A stretch of 64,000 nucleotides of DNA from Ulota crispa. Taxonomy: Eukaryota > Streptophyta > Bryopsida > Orthotrichales > Orthotrichaceae. Position 1 is the stretch's first letter, and each line of letters begins with the position of its first letter. Below, piece after piece: positions 44,884 through 56,259 of the stretch. Below the pieces are notes generated by a model. The model did not search any database and was not told the DNA's origin. It was given only the letters and a program-made list of their open reading frames with translations. Position numbers and translations under genes: made by a program. The stretch covers positions 21,158,727 through 21,222,726 of the forward strand of contig OY987245.1 in the NCBI GenBank assembly GCA_963920765.1, given 5' to 3'.

Positions 44884-45465
44884 AAAACATATATAAAAAC
44901 TTATTCAACAACATTAAAATTATTCAATGACAAAAAGAAAATTGCAAACACACTACCTAATCCATCATCTTCTTAGTTGAATTTGACAAGTCTTAAAAAA
45001 AAAAAGGCATATGTAGTAAGTGTGACATTTTCATAGATACAATGTTGTTGGATTAAGATAGGTGTACACTATATCCAAAATCTCAGTGTCCATTCAAATA
45101 TTGGTTGGTCCAAAAGTGATAATGATGATAAAAAGTGTCACACTAAGTTTCAATTTATAAGTTGCTAAATACTTAGAAATGCCTATGTGGTGTCTCTTTT
45201 TAAAGTTTTTGGTGTTAGTAGTGTAGGACCTAATAGTTGAATGTAGCAACAAAAACCAATTAGAGAGCCAAATTCCAACTTCTAGTTTGCATAAAACATT
45301 CAAGTATTTGTTTACATTTCTATTTGCTTTTTGCAGCAAAACAACAATGGAACATGCAATTGAACTCCACTAAATAGTGCATTTAGGTTGCCCTACACTA
45401 ATTTCTCAACATTGTACGTTTATATAAATACTTAGTATTACTACAATAGTTTTCATCAATCTACT
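44884..45465. other. AT-rich intergenic sequence
   Basis: No gene or delimited element. The minus-strand frame at 45094-45339 has no known motif. Confidence 0.45.
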
Positions 45466-45467
45466 TA

Positions 45468-45985
45468 TATAAAAGAATACATGAGCATTCCGATTGGCCT
45501 AAAGAAAGTTGTGGATAAACTCACTAATTAGATCAAAGGGTATCTTTTCTTAATTTATAAAAGAATACATGAGCCTTCCAACATGGGAGAGAGGGGTAAA
45601 TGCGTAATGAGGTTTACAATGAGGCTTTACTTTAAATCAAGTTGCTAGCATTTGTGAGTTAACTAGATTGCATTTTTTCTTAATTGGCCCTATTTTGTAT
45701 AGATTGCTATTGCACCCGTTGATACAACATGTACCTAAACTATATTTACATATAAAAGAATACATGAGTGTTTTGATTGGCCAAGACAATGTGCACGTCC
45801 TTCTAGCATAAGACCAACATGAGAGGGAGGGGTACATGTGTAACATGGTTTATAGTGAGGCTTTATTTTGAATAAGGTTGCTGGCATTTGTGGGTTAACT
45901 AATTGTTTCTTTTTTAATTGGCTACATTTTGTGATAAGATTGCTATTACACCCATTGGTACAATAGGTACCTACATTAGTAATTA
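45468..45985. repeat. Tandem repeat of about 200 bp, two copies and a fragment
   Basis: TATAAAAGAATACATGAG begins units at about 45468 (fragment), 45557 and 45751. The two full units share AGGCTTTA.TTT.AAT.A.GTTGC, TTGTG.GTTAACTA, TTTTCTTAATTGGC and ATTGCTATT.CACCC.TTG. Identity is moderate. Confidence 0.78.
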
Positions 45986-46612
45986 CTATAATAGTTTTTT
46001 TTTACAATAATAAAGACAACAACAACAAAAACACAACACAAAAACATATTATCATTCTCTAGGTTGTTCAGCATATCAAATCCTAATATCTAAAAAGTTA
46101 CATGCACCTCCAAGTGACCAAGCATTGAGTTGTGAGGTAACTTTCTAAAAACATGTTTCCACTTGCTTATAGTAAGAGATTATAATTTTTGTTAATAATA
46201 ACAAAGTAGGTGCACAAAAGGCACTTACAACTTGAAAACATTATCAACTCCATTTAGCAAGGATGAATAGTGGTTTTAGTACTAATTATTCACACTACGG
46301 GCAACTTTAGGGTTACTTAAAGTCACCACTATTAGTTAATCCACCCTCTTTGTCTTCACGAACTTCATATGACACCATGGCTAGTATTACCAAATCTTTG
46401 TTTTCCTTAATTTTGGAGTTCAAGATTTTTAGCGAAGAAGTCACCTATGTGATCATGGTTTACTACAATTTCTACATACAAAAACCAATGCTATGTACTA
46501 CCACCAACCCTGCCAACTAGGTTTTTAATTATTAACTCAAGCGGGAATGTCAATTAAAAATAAGCATCTAATACTCACCTAATATCGCTCATAAGAGCAA
46601 GTGTAAACCAAC
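45986..46612. other. AT-rich intergenic sequence
   Basis: No gene or delimited element was recognised before the TTAA cluster. Confidence 0.45.
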
Positions 46613-46616
46613 TTAA

Positions 46617-46855
46617 CCCCTAAAGAATGTTGTTGTTTTGTATACAAACCCATGTGTTGTATACAGATGGGGCATTTGGGTAGCATTTGAATCCCATTGG
46701 AGTTGTAAATTTCAAGTTGAGTCACAGATATATTGTTGGTCAACTAGAAATTTTTGGGAAATTTTTTACATTTGTCATAAAATCATTTCTTTAAGTACTA
46801 AATGGTCTTCATACAAATGCAAAAAACACTCCTAGTAGGCATCATTCTTTAGGGG
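46617..46855. mobile_element. TTAA element 1 of an abutting triplet
   Basis: TTAA at 46613-46616 and 46856-46859 flank CCCCTAAAGAATGTTG and ATCATTCTTTAGGGG. It is an inverted-orientation sister of 35222-35461. Confidence 0.93.
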
Positions 46856-46859
46856 TTAA

Positions 46860-47093
46860 CCCCTAAAGAATAAGGCATCCTTTTGCGACTAGTACAATAC
46901 AATGTATTCTTCTTGTATTTGGAGTGCATCCACACCTTTATTACATTTGAGATCAACAAAGAAGTTAGAATACAGATCAATGCTGTTCTAGTGAGGTAGT
47001 CAAGATCCCAAATTAAAACTTTTTGTTGGTAACAAATGCCACTTATACAGCAGTGTACATATTATGTATTATAGTAGCCTTGTCTTTTAAGGG
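46860..47093. mobile_element. TTAA element 2 of the triplet, family B
   Basis: TTAA at 46856-46859 (shared with element 1) and 47094-47097 flank CCCCTAAAGAATAAGG and CCTTGTCTTTTAAGGG. The family B core (ACATTTGAGATCAACAAAGA) is intact. Confidence 0.92.
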
Positions 47094-47097
47094 TTAA

Positions 47098-47306
47098 CCT
47101 TTAAACGGCTGAAAGGCCCTTTGCAACCAATACAATATGGGGTATTTTTCTTGTATTTGGAATCGATTCACACCTATTACATTTGAGATCAACAAAGAAG
47201 TTGAAGAATAGATCAATGCGGTTCTAGTAAGCTACTTGAGATCCCAAATTAAAATATCTTTTAGGTAGCGCCAGCGTACATACTATGCCCTACGGTCATT
47301 TAAGGG
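47098..47306. mobile_element. TTAA element 3 of the triplet, family B
   Basis: TTAA at 47094-47097 (shared with element 2) and 47307-47310 flank CCTTTAAACGGCTGAAAGGC and TACGGTCATTTAAGGG. It is the same family and orientation as element 2 but diverged from it, so the pair is not a very recent duplication. Confidence 0.92.
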
Positions 47307-47356
47307 TTAAAGTAAAGCAACCTAAATGGACTATCTAGTTTAGGTCTATATATATT

Positions 47357-47445
47357 GGGGCATGATGCTGAACTGCTCTACATGGAGGACATGACTCTGA
47401 ACTAGGTTTACATGTTGGGACATGATGTTGAAGAGGTGTACAGTG
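47357..47445. repeat. Three-copy 29-30-bp tandem repeat
   Basis: Units at 47357, 47387 and 47416 share GGACATGATGCTGAACT..TTTACATG-like sequence. The array lies about 1 kb upstream of the first alveolin-like gene. Confidence 0.75.
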
Positions 47446-47899
47446 TACTGACTGTAGTCGTTGGGGGCATAGCATTCAAACTGGGTATCATAGAGTTGGG
47501 ACGTGGGACGTTAGTGAGAGCCGCCCCCCATAAACATGGCGCAACATTCGGGTATACTATTCAAAAACCCTCCCTCTCCGTGCTGGAACAGCTGGAGGAC
47601 CCGGTTTATAGCATTCACACCTCACATTTTAACCAAATCCACCATCCCACAAAAAGCAATATCCACAGTATGAAAACCTGACAGCCAAGCAAATCTAACG
47701 CTTTCCGGGGAGAGCCATCAGATCTTCGATCTAATTCAGTATTTGGTGGACATTTCACTGTAATGCCACCTCGAACGTCACTACCTCAGGTTTCGACAAA
47801 TAGAAAGGGGTGACTCATCAGCATTCAGTGCCGCGGAATGCCTGGCTTCTGCGACACTTGGACACCTTGTTGTAACGCTCTCACGCACACAGAGGTTCT

Positions 47900-48442
47900 C
47901 TCTCAGCTGGCAAAAAAAAAACATGCCAGTAAAATTGAAAGAAGCAAGCACAGCAGGGAAGGGATTAAGTTATATAGCCAGTTCTCATGGTCGCGCTCTC
48001 CATCTTTTTATTGTGGTTTTGCAGTAGCGGCGTGTGACTTCCATTTAGTCGACCTTCCAAGCCCTTCAGGAGGCTGTTTGCATTGAATTTGTCGTTCAGG
48101 TACGTAATTAGTTCAGTATCTTGTCTAGCCTTCTCTTTCATTGAGAATGGGTAGTGGACCTGTCTGTCAGTTGTTTCTAATGATCGTTATGTCGTTTTCG
48201 AGCAAGATATCAAGATATTGATAGATGTTCCAGACGCTCCTTTGCAATCTTAATATCACCAGTCTTTTTGTTGGGATTTCGTAGCACTTGATTGTCCTGA
48301 TATTGACGCTCATAAATTATAAAGGGTGTATCAAGTCTTGTTGCTAAACTTCTCGAGCGAGAAGTTTTGCTGGCTATTCTTGTTTCGTGCTATTTACAAA
48401 GCTTGTTGTGTCGATTAATTTTAACAGGAGGTGTAAAGCACA
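47900..48442 (+). promoter_or_regulatory. Promoter, 5' UTR and 5' UTR intron of alveolin-like gene 1
   Basis: A TATA box (TATATAG) lies at 47971-47977. A donor (CAG-GTACGT) at 48100 and an acceptor (TTTTAACAG) at 48427 give a 328-bp intron in the 5' UTR. The second UTR piece (48428-48442) runs straight into the ATG. A GGACGTGGG word with an ACGT core lies further upstream at about 47500; abscisic-acid control would be a guess. Confidence 0.6.
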
Positions 48443-50089
48443 ATGGCTACAGCAATGCAGCGTGCTAAGCTCGGAGCCCAGGAAGCCAAGATGGATGGCA
48501 AGGGTGTCGGAGGCCAAGCAGTTGAAGGGCTTGAAAACATGGTAACTGGTAGAGATGATGGTCTACCAGGAAACGCTCGTCCTGGAGCTTATGGCAACAC
48601 TGGAACCGGCACTGGAGCTTACGGCAATACTGGAACCGGCACTTTCAATAACGAAAGAGGAGTGTTTGATCACGATCGTGATCGTCAGGGAGGCGGAATC
48701 CTCGGAGGGTTGACGGGTCACCATAATGGAGGTGGGTTGGGTCACACCGAGGAAGAAATGGCCCGTTTGAGGACGAAGACCCACATCACAGGCGAAGGAG
48801 ATGCGTACTGCCCCAACCCCAACGTCAGAGATTTGGTAAGCAAAAAAAGTTGGCTCATTTGAATGGAAATATGCGTCTGAATTTGTGATTTATCTTTTGC
48901 TTCTATAAATTATTTTATCTATATTTGATGACCCTCTGTTGCACGAGTAACCAGCTCTGCCCTTCGATCATATCCATACATGATACTTGCCTCAAAATAT
49001 AGTTATCATACACAGTACTAAATTCTACATATATTAAGTTTTCTCGACCGATATGTCGCTTTTATCTATTTGACATGATGCTCCCATATATTTGCTGGTA
49101 TTTTGAACATGGATGTCTATAACCATGGACAGTCGTCTGTGAGTGTACATGGCGACATCTCATATATTTTTTGGATTCGAGTACTGTGGTTTAAGTGTAA
49201 TGGTTTTAATGCCTGTCTGCAGCCCAAGGAATTCGAGACAAGGGTGCAAGTTGTCCAGCGGTACCCTGAGATGAAAACCGTCGAGAAGACGGACTTCGTC
49301 AAAGAAATTCACCACGAAGAGCGATTTGTCATCGTTCAAAGGACGAAAGTCATCCACGACGACATCGAACGCATCGACCGGATCCCGGTGGTGCGACAAG
49401 TTCCGAAGACAAGAATCGAAATAACATACCGTGTGGTGCCGGAGGAGCGTGAAATTTTTGACATGGTGCAGCAGGTGGACTATGTTGACGTACCCCGGAT
49501 TGAAATGGTTCCTCGTATTATTACAGAGGATGTCGAGGAGCGAGTGATGGTGCCCACGGTTGTGGAAATGCCAGTCACACGCATGGTGGAAGTGCCCACT
49601 GGAAACTATTGCGAGGCGCCTGTTGGATCGTTCGTTACTCCTGGTGATTTCAACTTGGCTAATCAGCATGGACATCATCTGGGTGGCATGGGTACCGGTG
49701 GTGGTATGGGTACCGGGGGTGGCATGGGTACTGGGGATGGCATGGGTACCCGGGGTGGCATGGGTGGCATGGGTACCGGGGATGGCATGGGTGGCATGGG
49801 TACCGCGGATGGCATGGGTACTGGCGGTGGTATGGCTACCGGTGCTGGCATGGGTCCCGGTGTTGGCTATGATAGAGGTACCGGTGTTGGTACGGGACTT
49901 GGTGCCGGTACCGGTACCGGTGCAGGTGGTCTTCTTCACAGAAACAGATCTAGCAGCTCTACATCGGACGACGATGAGGAAGAATCGGGTGACTACGTTG
50001 GAGGAGCTCTTCCAGATGGAACAACCGGCGTCGCTCCTGGTGGACGTCGCAAGAAGAAAAGCTTGTTGCGTAGAGTTATGCACAAGTAA
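48443..50089 (+). CDS. Alveolin/articulin-like Val-Pro-rich protein 1
   Basis: Two exons (48443-48835 and 49223-50089) encode 419 residues. Layout: a hydrophilic N-terminus (MATAMQRAKLGAQEA) with a Gly/Thr/Asn repeat at about 45-70; a conserved block GHTEEEMARLRT...AYCPNPNVRDL (about 100-131); a Val-Pro and charge-rich domain at about 132-257 (PKEFETRVQV, YPEMKTVEKTDFVKE, then repeated EVP, RIPVV and MVEVP words); YCEAPVGSFVTPGDFN (about 258-273); a Gly-Met-Thr repeat (about 284-367); an acidic Ser tract (SSSSTSDDDEEES); and a basic end (GRRKKKSLLRRVMHK). There is no signal peptide or membrane segment. Val-Pro repeats bracketed by Lys/Glu resemble alveolins and articulins, filament proteins of the protist cortex; the plant function is unknown. 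The GC-rich coding sequence creates long antisense and +1 open frames that are shadows. Confidence 0.85.
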
Positions 50090-51980
50090 AGAACTGGAAT
50101 CTCTTAAGATTCTGGAGTACTGAGTTGTCGTGGTTTCTAGCTGAAGTGGAGGATGATGGCGATGTTGGTGCGAAACCGGATGAAATAACTTGAAGCATGG
50201 CCGGTGTTGGAGGCGGAAGTAGAGGAAGCTGTTCAGAGAATGCTGGCAGCACACTGTGTATTTTAGGGTAGATTACTGTTTCAGTTTTGCGGTGGGTAGT
50301 TGTGGGGTAGCAGAATATGGAGTGTGGATGGACAATTTAATCGTTGTTGTATTGTACACATTCTAAGATTTGTTTGTACAGAATGTTATTCTCATTACCG
50401 TTCTGTCAATTTTCCTTCCTACACCTCGAAGTTTTTTTTTGAACTGTTGGTATTTGAAATAATCTAATGAAAATTTGGTGACATTTACGAACGGCATGGA
50501 CAGTCGAAAGTTCATGGTGTGTGGCTTCTAGGTTTTGGACTGTGAATGTAAAGCTGGAACCTTTCCAGAGAATTGAACTGTGAAAACTTTTCAAATATTT
50601 GTTTTAGAGATAGTAATTTGGCATAAGTTTGTATTTCGCAATTTTTGAAGAGGAGGTAATTGTCATGGCGGTTTGTACTGCTCATAGTTGATACACTGGA
50701 AATAAATATTATGAAATGAGATCAATTGCGTATGCTAGAAATGATGATATTTGAGAAATCAGTAAAATATCGTCGTACAAGCTTAAGTTTTATCACCATT
50801 TGCTTTTGTACTCAAAACTTCGTATGACGAAGTACAATAATAGAAGGGAATTGTAAAAGTTTTTGAACTATTTAACCCTAAGTAATAGTAGTAATGGTAA
50901 CTTACAGAAATCTAAACAAGCTCGCTGTTATACAAATCCCTCGAACATATTATTCGAAGAGGGGCTTCCAAAGTTATTTAAATAGAAATGAATCGTCTCA
51001 TCTGTCTTACAATATCAGAAACTGAATCAGTAGTGCCTTTTTTTTAACCTAAGTTTGTTAATTCAGCTGACTCGACGAATTTGCGTGTGTGGCATTCCAT
51101 AATTAAGTGAATTAGTGTGTCCTGTCAGTTAAAACCAATGTACTTGATGAATGGTAATGGGTTCTAAGTTTGAAAACTACATGAACTGCTAACCATAAAT
51201 GGCGACATACTTGGGCAATTTCGGCTGGTGAATATCTCATGATAACACATTGAACCATTCTGGAATGCACAGGTGTCACAACAGTTTCAAATATAAATCC
51301 GTATAAGCACTCTGCACGAGAACTCTGAAAGCCGCCCAAATACTGATGCAGAGCACCACCTGGCGCTGCTGAGTTGTACTACCTTGTCACACCCCGTCTT
51401 GCTCCATCCCGTGGCTTTACGTTATTAGCACAACCAATCGTGTCAGCGGCGCACTTCACTCCTTCGATTTTTCTACAGTAACTTAGTTCTCGTTTTCTGC
51501 ATTGCAGCATTTGCTATTTTCGATTACATCAGGTAGTTTTCCATCATTTCCAATGTTGTTTCAAGTTCATTTTTTCGAACAAATCAGCGTGAGTTTCATC
51601 TTGGTACCAATCGAGACTACAATGTTGAGGCTTTGTTTGCATGATCTGTCTGAGTTCATGGTTTTTATGTTTTCAAATGTTCATAGTCTTGAGAGCAACA
51701 GGTGTTGGGCTGTTATGTGAATGGTGTCGTTGTAATACGTTGAAACTGCAGTACTATCTTTTCTAACGGTTAGGCTCACATGTAAATGTCGGTTTTTTTC
51801 TGTCATTGATCATGTGAAGTCCATCACATTTCGGGGCATGTCCAAAGAACAGTCAGTGTTTTTCTGAGTGCCTTGTTCTTGTGGTTTTTCTGATTATTTG
51901 GTGATGCTGTTGAAGACGACTTTGAAGCTTATTGCTTATTCTTGTGTGTGTTTTCTTTGTGTTGCAAGGTTTTTTCTTAC
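50090..51980 (+). other. Intergenic region and promoter between the paired genes
   Basis: The first part is the 3' UTR of gene 1 (a TTGTATTGTACACATTC end signal-like word near 50347). The last several hundred bases must hold the promoter and 5' UTR of gene 2. An acceptor (TTTTTTCTTACAG) at 51982 shows that gene 2 also has a 5' UTR intron; its donor is not fixed (CAG-GTAGTT at about 51531 is one candidate). No separate gene is seen. Confidence 0.5.
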
Positions 51981-51998
51981 AGAGTCGAGTGAAGTAGA

Positions 51999-54097
51999 AT
52001 GGCTACTGCAACTGAACGTGCAGCTTTGGGTGCTGAGGAAGCGCGCTTGGAAGGCAAAGGTCCTGCAGGTAGAGCAGCGGACGCGGCCAAAGCTGCAGCA
52101 ACTGACCGGGTCGATCGCCCAGGAATGGCTCCCTCTAATGCTGCTGCTGTTGGAGATCGAGGTCTCCTAAATCACCATCAACAGCTCCATGGCGAAATGC
52201 TGGGTCATACTGAAGAGGAAATGGCGAAGTTGCGAACCCGCACACTTGTCACTCATGAGGGCGAGGCGTACTGCCCCAACCCTAATATTCGAGACCTCGT
52301 AAGTTCCGTTTTCCAATGCTATATTGAAAGTTTGCTTGCCTGGGTTTCACGTTTGACTAACTAGTAACAGTCATGTTTGTGAATATAGCTTGTTTGGTTA
52401 TAGTCATAGTCGTCAACATGGCTTGTGTAGTAATAGCCACAGTAGTCAACATGGCTTGTTTGGTAATAATCACAGTCGTCAATGTGGCTTATTTCTGAGT
52501 CCCAAACTTGTGGTATTCAAATGCTTAGAAGCCTAAAAAGTTCACATTGTTGTAATGGCGAATATCAGAGCGTCAAACCTTTGATGTTTCAAGTGCTGAG
52601 AGTTGAAATAGTACGCTTGTTATAGTTCGGAGAGACTTGGAATTTCATCAATTATATCATAATCAGCTTATGAATGAGTATGATGTTTTGAGTAGTTTAG
52701 CTTGTGCTAACAGTGGTTACCCATATTCGAAAATGCCTACGGTTCTGACAGCTATGAGTCTTTGGTTGCAGCCCAAGGAGTTTGAGACGCGGGTACAAGT
52801 CATCCAGCGCTACCCGGAGATGAAAACGGTGGAGAAGACGGACTTCGTCAAGGAAGTGCACCATGAGGAGCGGATCATTGTTGTTTCCAAGACGAGAATC
52901 ATCTACGACGAGATTGAGAGGGTTGACCGCGTGCCTGTTGTCAAGGAAGTGCCCAAGACTAGAGTCGAGATTGTGTACCGCGTGGTTGAAGAGGAGCGTG
53001 AAGTGACCGAAATGGTCCCTGAAGTGGACTTCATCGATGTGCCTCGAATCGAACAGGTAAAGCCAATTTCAACTTATCATGGAGTTTTTTTTTTATATTG
53101 CTGTTATGTACATGCTCAAACGGTTATGTTTCTTTATAACTACAAATGTCATAGTTTTATTATGTTAATACTAGCTGTTGGTGCTTGCTGCACTACGAAT
53201 TCACCATCAGAATTTTTTAGGATTTTCATATGTTAGCTTGAATGCAAAGCAAAATTTTCAACAAGTGTTCACATTGTATCGATGTGTTAATATCAGAAAG
53301 ACTGAACATGTGATATCACTGAGATTGGATATGTGATGTTACAGAGTGCACTGTGATTTTAGTAGTGTGATAAGTGTACAAATCTTTGCCAGATTAAATT
53401 GAGCTTTCCCGTTTTATTGACACTCTTAGGTGCCACGCGTCATCACCGAGGATGTGGAAGAGCGGGTCGTGGTGCCCGTTGTGAGGGAAGTTCCAGTCAC
53501 TCGTATGGTTGAAGTTCCCACTGGAAAGTAAGTGTTCATCTCACTCTAACAAGTATACGATAATGATTTCTACAGTTTCTAAATCTTGCTGTCATACTGG
53601 TGTGTTTGGAGTGTTCAGCATTGTATAAACCAGGACATGCTAAATCTCAGAGTTCCAAAAACTAGTATAAATCCAAGGTTTTAACTTGGCGGCTGAATCT
53701 GCACAACTTCTCTCATTGTGATGAATGTGAGGTTTTTCTTGTGATTCTGAGTATCTGGGCTGGTTTTTATGTTTTGCGATGTTACAGTACTTTTTCTTAA
53801 CTCAAGGCTGTATTGTATTTATGCAGCTACTGTGAAGCGCCGGTCGGAGAGTTTGTGAACCCCGGAGATTTCAATCTGCTCCACCATGGCCATGGCCATG
53901 ACCACAAGCACCGTCAGCAGGGTGCTCTCGGAAACCTTCTGCAACGAACCACGAGCTCCTCCTCCTCGTCTTCATCGTCCTCCGACGAGGGAACTAAAGT
54001 CCGTGATGGTAGTCTAACGCACAATGCAGATGAAACCATCAGCCCTGGAGGACACAAGAAGAAACCTGGGCTATTGCAGAGGATCATTCATCACTAA
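51999..54097 (+). CDS. Alveolin/articulin-like Val-Pro-rich protein 2
   Basis: Four exons (51999-52298, 52772-53056, 53430-53527 and 53827-54097) join in frame to 317 residues. It is the tandem paralogue of the gene at 48443. It shares MATA.xRA.LGA.EA, the GHTEEEMAKLRT...AYCPNPNIRDL block (about 68-100), the Val-Pro/charged domain (about 101-228: YPEMKTVEKTDFVKE, VPVVKEVPKTRVEI, VPVTRMVEVPTGN) and YCEAPVGEFVNPGDFN (about 229-244). In place of the Gly-Met repeat it has a short His-rich stretch (HHGHGHDHKHR), then a Ser run and DEG acidic tail, and a basic end (KKKPGLLQRIIHH). The N-terminus is Ala-rich and LEA-like. Two of its introns are missing from gene 1. No targeting signal is obvious. 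Confidence 0.87.
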
Positions 54098-55537
54098 AAT
54101 TCAGCAAAGCTATAGTTTTTGCTTTGTCAGTGAATGCTTCAGTCGATGATGGATTTTGTTGTGCTTCAAGGTTTCAATACGCCGTTCTAGCTTTACAACT
54201 TCGCCAGGATAGTATGAGGATTAATAGTATACAGGATGTAGTTCCATGGTGACTAGAACAGCTTGAGATCACCTTTTTTAAAACTTTTTTGTACATTGAT
54301 AACTGTAGAAACTCCAGGTTGTACAATGTTTTTGATCCACAAGAAGACATTCTGTGAGTATTTTGTACAAACTTGTTGATGTAGACAAAGTAGGCATCTG
54401 CCAAATATTAAGTTCTATGCTTGCGACTTGAACCTCTTGGTGTGTAATCAAGTACGAGTTAGCGTTTGCGACACTGTAGGCATTTCAAGATTCAGATATA
54501 CATGTTTTAGAGGTTGTTATAAGTAGGACTTCCAACTCGAGGTTATGATACTCTGCTTAAGTCAATGAATTCATCTTTCAGATTTGGCAAAACATGATAG
54601 TAAACATAGATAATGGTAAGGATTACTTTAGGCCAAAAATGTGCCTAAAAGGAAACAACGAAGGAATTGATGTATGTATGATTGAACTCTTTGGGCATTT
54701 TTAAAGGAAGAGTTTGCATGTGCTTACTAGTGCTAGTGCTGTAGTAATCCTTTTCCATGTAAAGAGTAGTGAGCCGTTGGCGTGTATCGGAGGCATGTTT
54801 CCACCAATTACAGATTAGTTCTTGCTTGACGTTTTTCTGTGCAACCTACAGTTACAATCCATTTGTGAGATGTTCTGCCAACAGATGTCTGTTGATTAAA
54901 ATGAGTGCACAAGTGCCAAACATGTGAATTGCTTACAAATTTTATATCCATAACTCTTAGAAACTGCATACTTGTAGCTGATACAAAAGTGAAGGGAGAA
55001 GTTTGGCTACATGTAGCTACCTTAGTGAACGGAGATTGGTTGCAGTGAAGTAATATTGATCGTCTTGCAGAAAATGGCTGCGCGTCACTTGCAATGAATT
55101 CCGAGCTTTTCATTTCTGAAAAAGTAAAGGGTGTGGTACAAGTACAACTGTTCTTAAGTGGATTGTCAGTTCTCACACGCGGGATCAGGTCACACTAATT
55201 TGTAGTCCCTTTGGCTAAGCAAGATCTTGCAGATATTGGGTGCAGAGATTAGCGTCATCGGGCAGTGCCCCAGTAAGAGTACCACCGGTGGATACATGAC
55301 GGATGTACACTGATGGGTCCATGTAATGATAGGCTTTGCAGCAGTTTTTGAGATCTGATGAATCTTGGTGAAGACCCTATGTTTACACTCAAGAGTTGGA
55401 CACGAGTGGAGCAGTCAGTGATCTCATCAGCAATAATATCATCAAAGTGTGAAAAATAGGTAAATAAGTAAATATAGAAGCCAAAAAACCGTTTTCTGAG
55501 ATATCCTTGAATGAGGGCACTAATTTGGTTGGTAAGT
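54098..55537 (+). other. 3' flank of alveolin-like gene 2, no further gene seen
   Basis: The first 300 bp are likely 3' UTR. The remaining sequence has mixed composition; the minus-strand frame at 54808-55176 (122 codons) has no recognisable motif and no supporting splice sites, so it is not called. Confidence 0.45.
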
Positions 55538-55539
55538 TA

Positions 55540-55811
55540 AGGTAGGAGGCTCATGAATCGACCATCTAAGGGTTGAAACTGAATTTTGGGAGGTGACATG
55601 TAACCCAAGTTGTTTTGTATTTTCTGGAGCTTTGTGGAATTAGTTATAAAATTTTGAAGTGAAAAGCCCATAGGGCTCTATAACGGTTCACCTTCTCAAA
55701 TGTATACTATTTGTAGATTTTTGAAACTTATGAAAAATAGCATGTACACATGAGATATATCTAAGAAGGTGGACCCATTTTGAGCCTGAGCAGAATATGA
55801 GCCTCCTACCT
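55540..55811. mobile_element. TA-flanked MITE, family C
   Basis: TA at 55538-55539 and 55812-55813 flank AGGTAGGAGGCTCATGAA and ATATGAGCCTCCTACCT. Shared family words are CCATCTAAGGG.TGAAAC, GTAACCCAAGTTGTTT and GAGCAGAATATGAGC. Confidence 0.85.
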
Positions 55812-55838
55812 TAGTATGCTCTAAAATAGTTACTTTAA

Positions 55839-56259
55839 CCCTTAAACGTCCCTAGGGCATAGGAGATACATTGTTGTATAACATTTATATGTCCTAAATA
55901 TCCCTAGAACATAGTAGATACATTGTCATATAACCCTTAAACGTCCCTAGGGCATAGGAGATACATTGTCGTAAAACCCTTATATGTCTTAAAAATTCCT
56001 ACTGTAGGACATATTAGATACATTGTCATATAATCCTTAAACGTCCCTAGGGCATAGTAGATACATTGTTGTATAATTGTCATTTTGTATCATTAAGAAG
56101 TTTTAATTTGGGATCTCAAATAGCTCACTAGGACAACATTGATCTATTCTCTAACTTGTTTGTTGATCTAAAATGTAGTAAAGGTGTAAATCCATTCCAT
56201 ATACAAGGAAAATTCCTCATATTGTATTGGTCTCAATGGCATGCTCAAACGTTTAAGGG
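55839..56259. mobile_element. TTAA element, family B, with amplified terminus
   Basis: TTAA at 55835-55838 and a mutated TGAA at 56260-56263 flank CCCTTAAACGTCCCTAGGGC and AACGTTTAAGGG. The left end is followed by a tandem series of about 50-bp units, in which CCTTAAACGTCCCTAGGGCA recurs at about 55841, 55938 and 56036 with diverged units between. After that comes the normal family B core (TGGGATCTCAAATAGCTCAC, ATTGATCTATTCTCTAACTT). Confidence 0.85.

Noticed and set aside
49560-50123. 187-codon plus-strand frame, Trp/Val/Met-rich
   Set aside because: Shadow frame of the Gly-Met-Thr repeat of the alveolin-like gene.
49160-50254. 364-codon open frame on the minus strand
   Set aside because: It is exactly antisense to the second exon of the alveolin-like gene and is kept open by that exon's repeat and codon bias. 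Its product is His/Thr low complexity and the sense frame has conserved paralogue support.
54808-55176. 122-codon minus-strand frame downstream of alveolin-like gene 2
   Set aside because: No recognisable motif, no splice or promoter context, and composition between gene and background.
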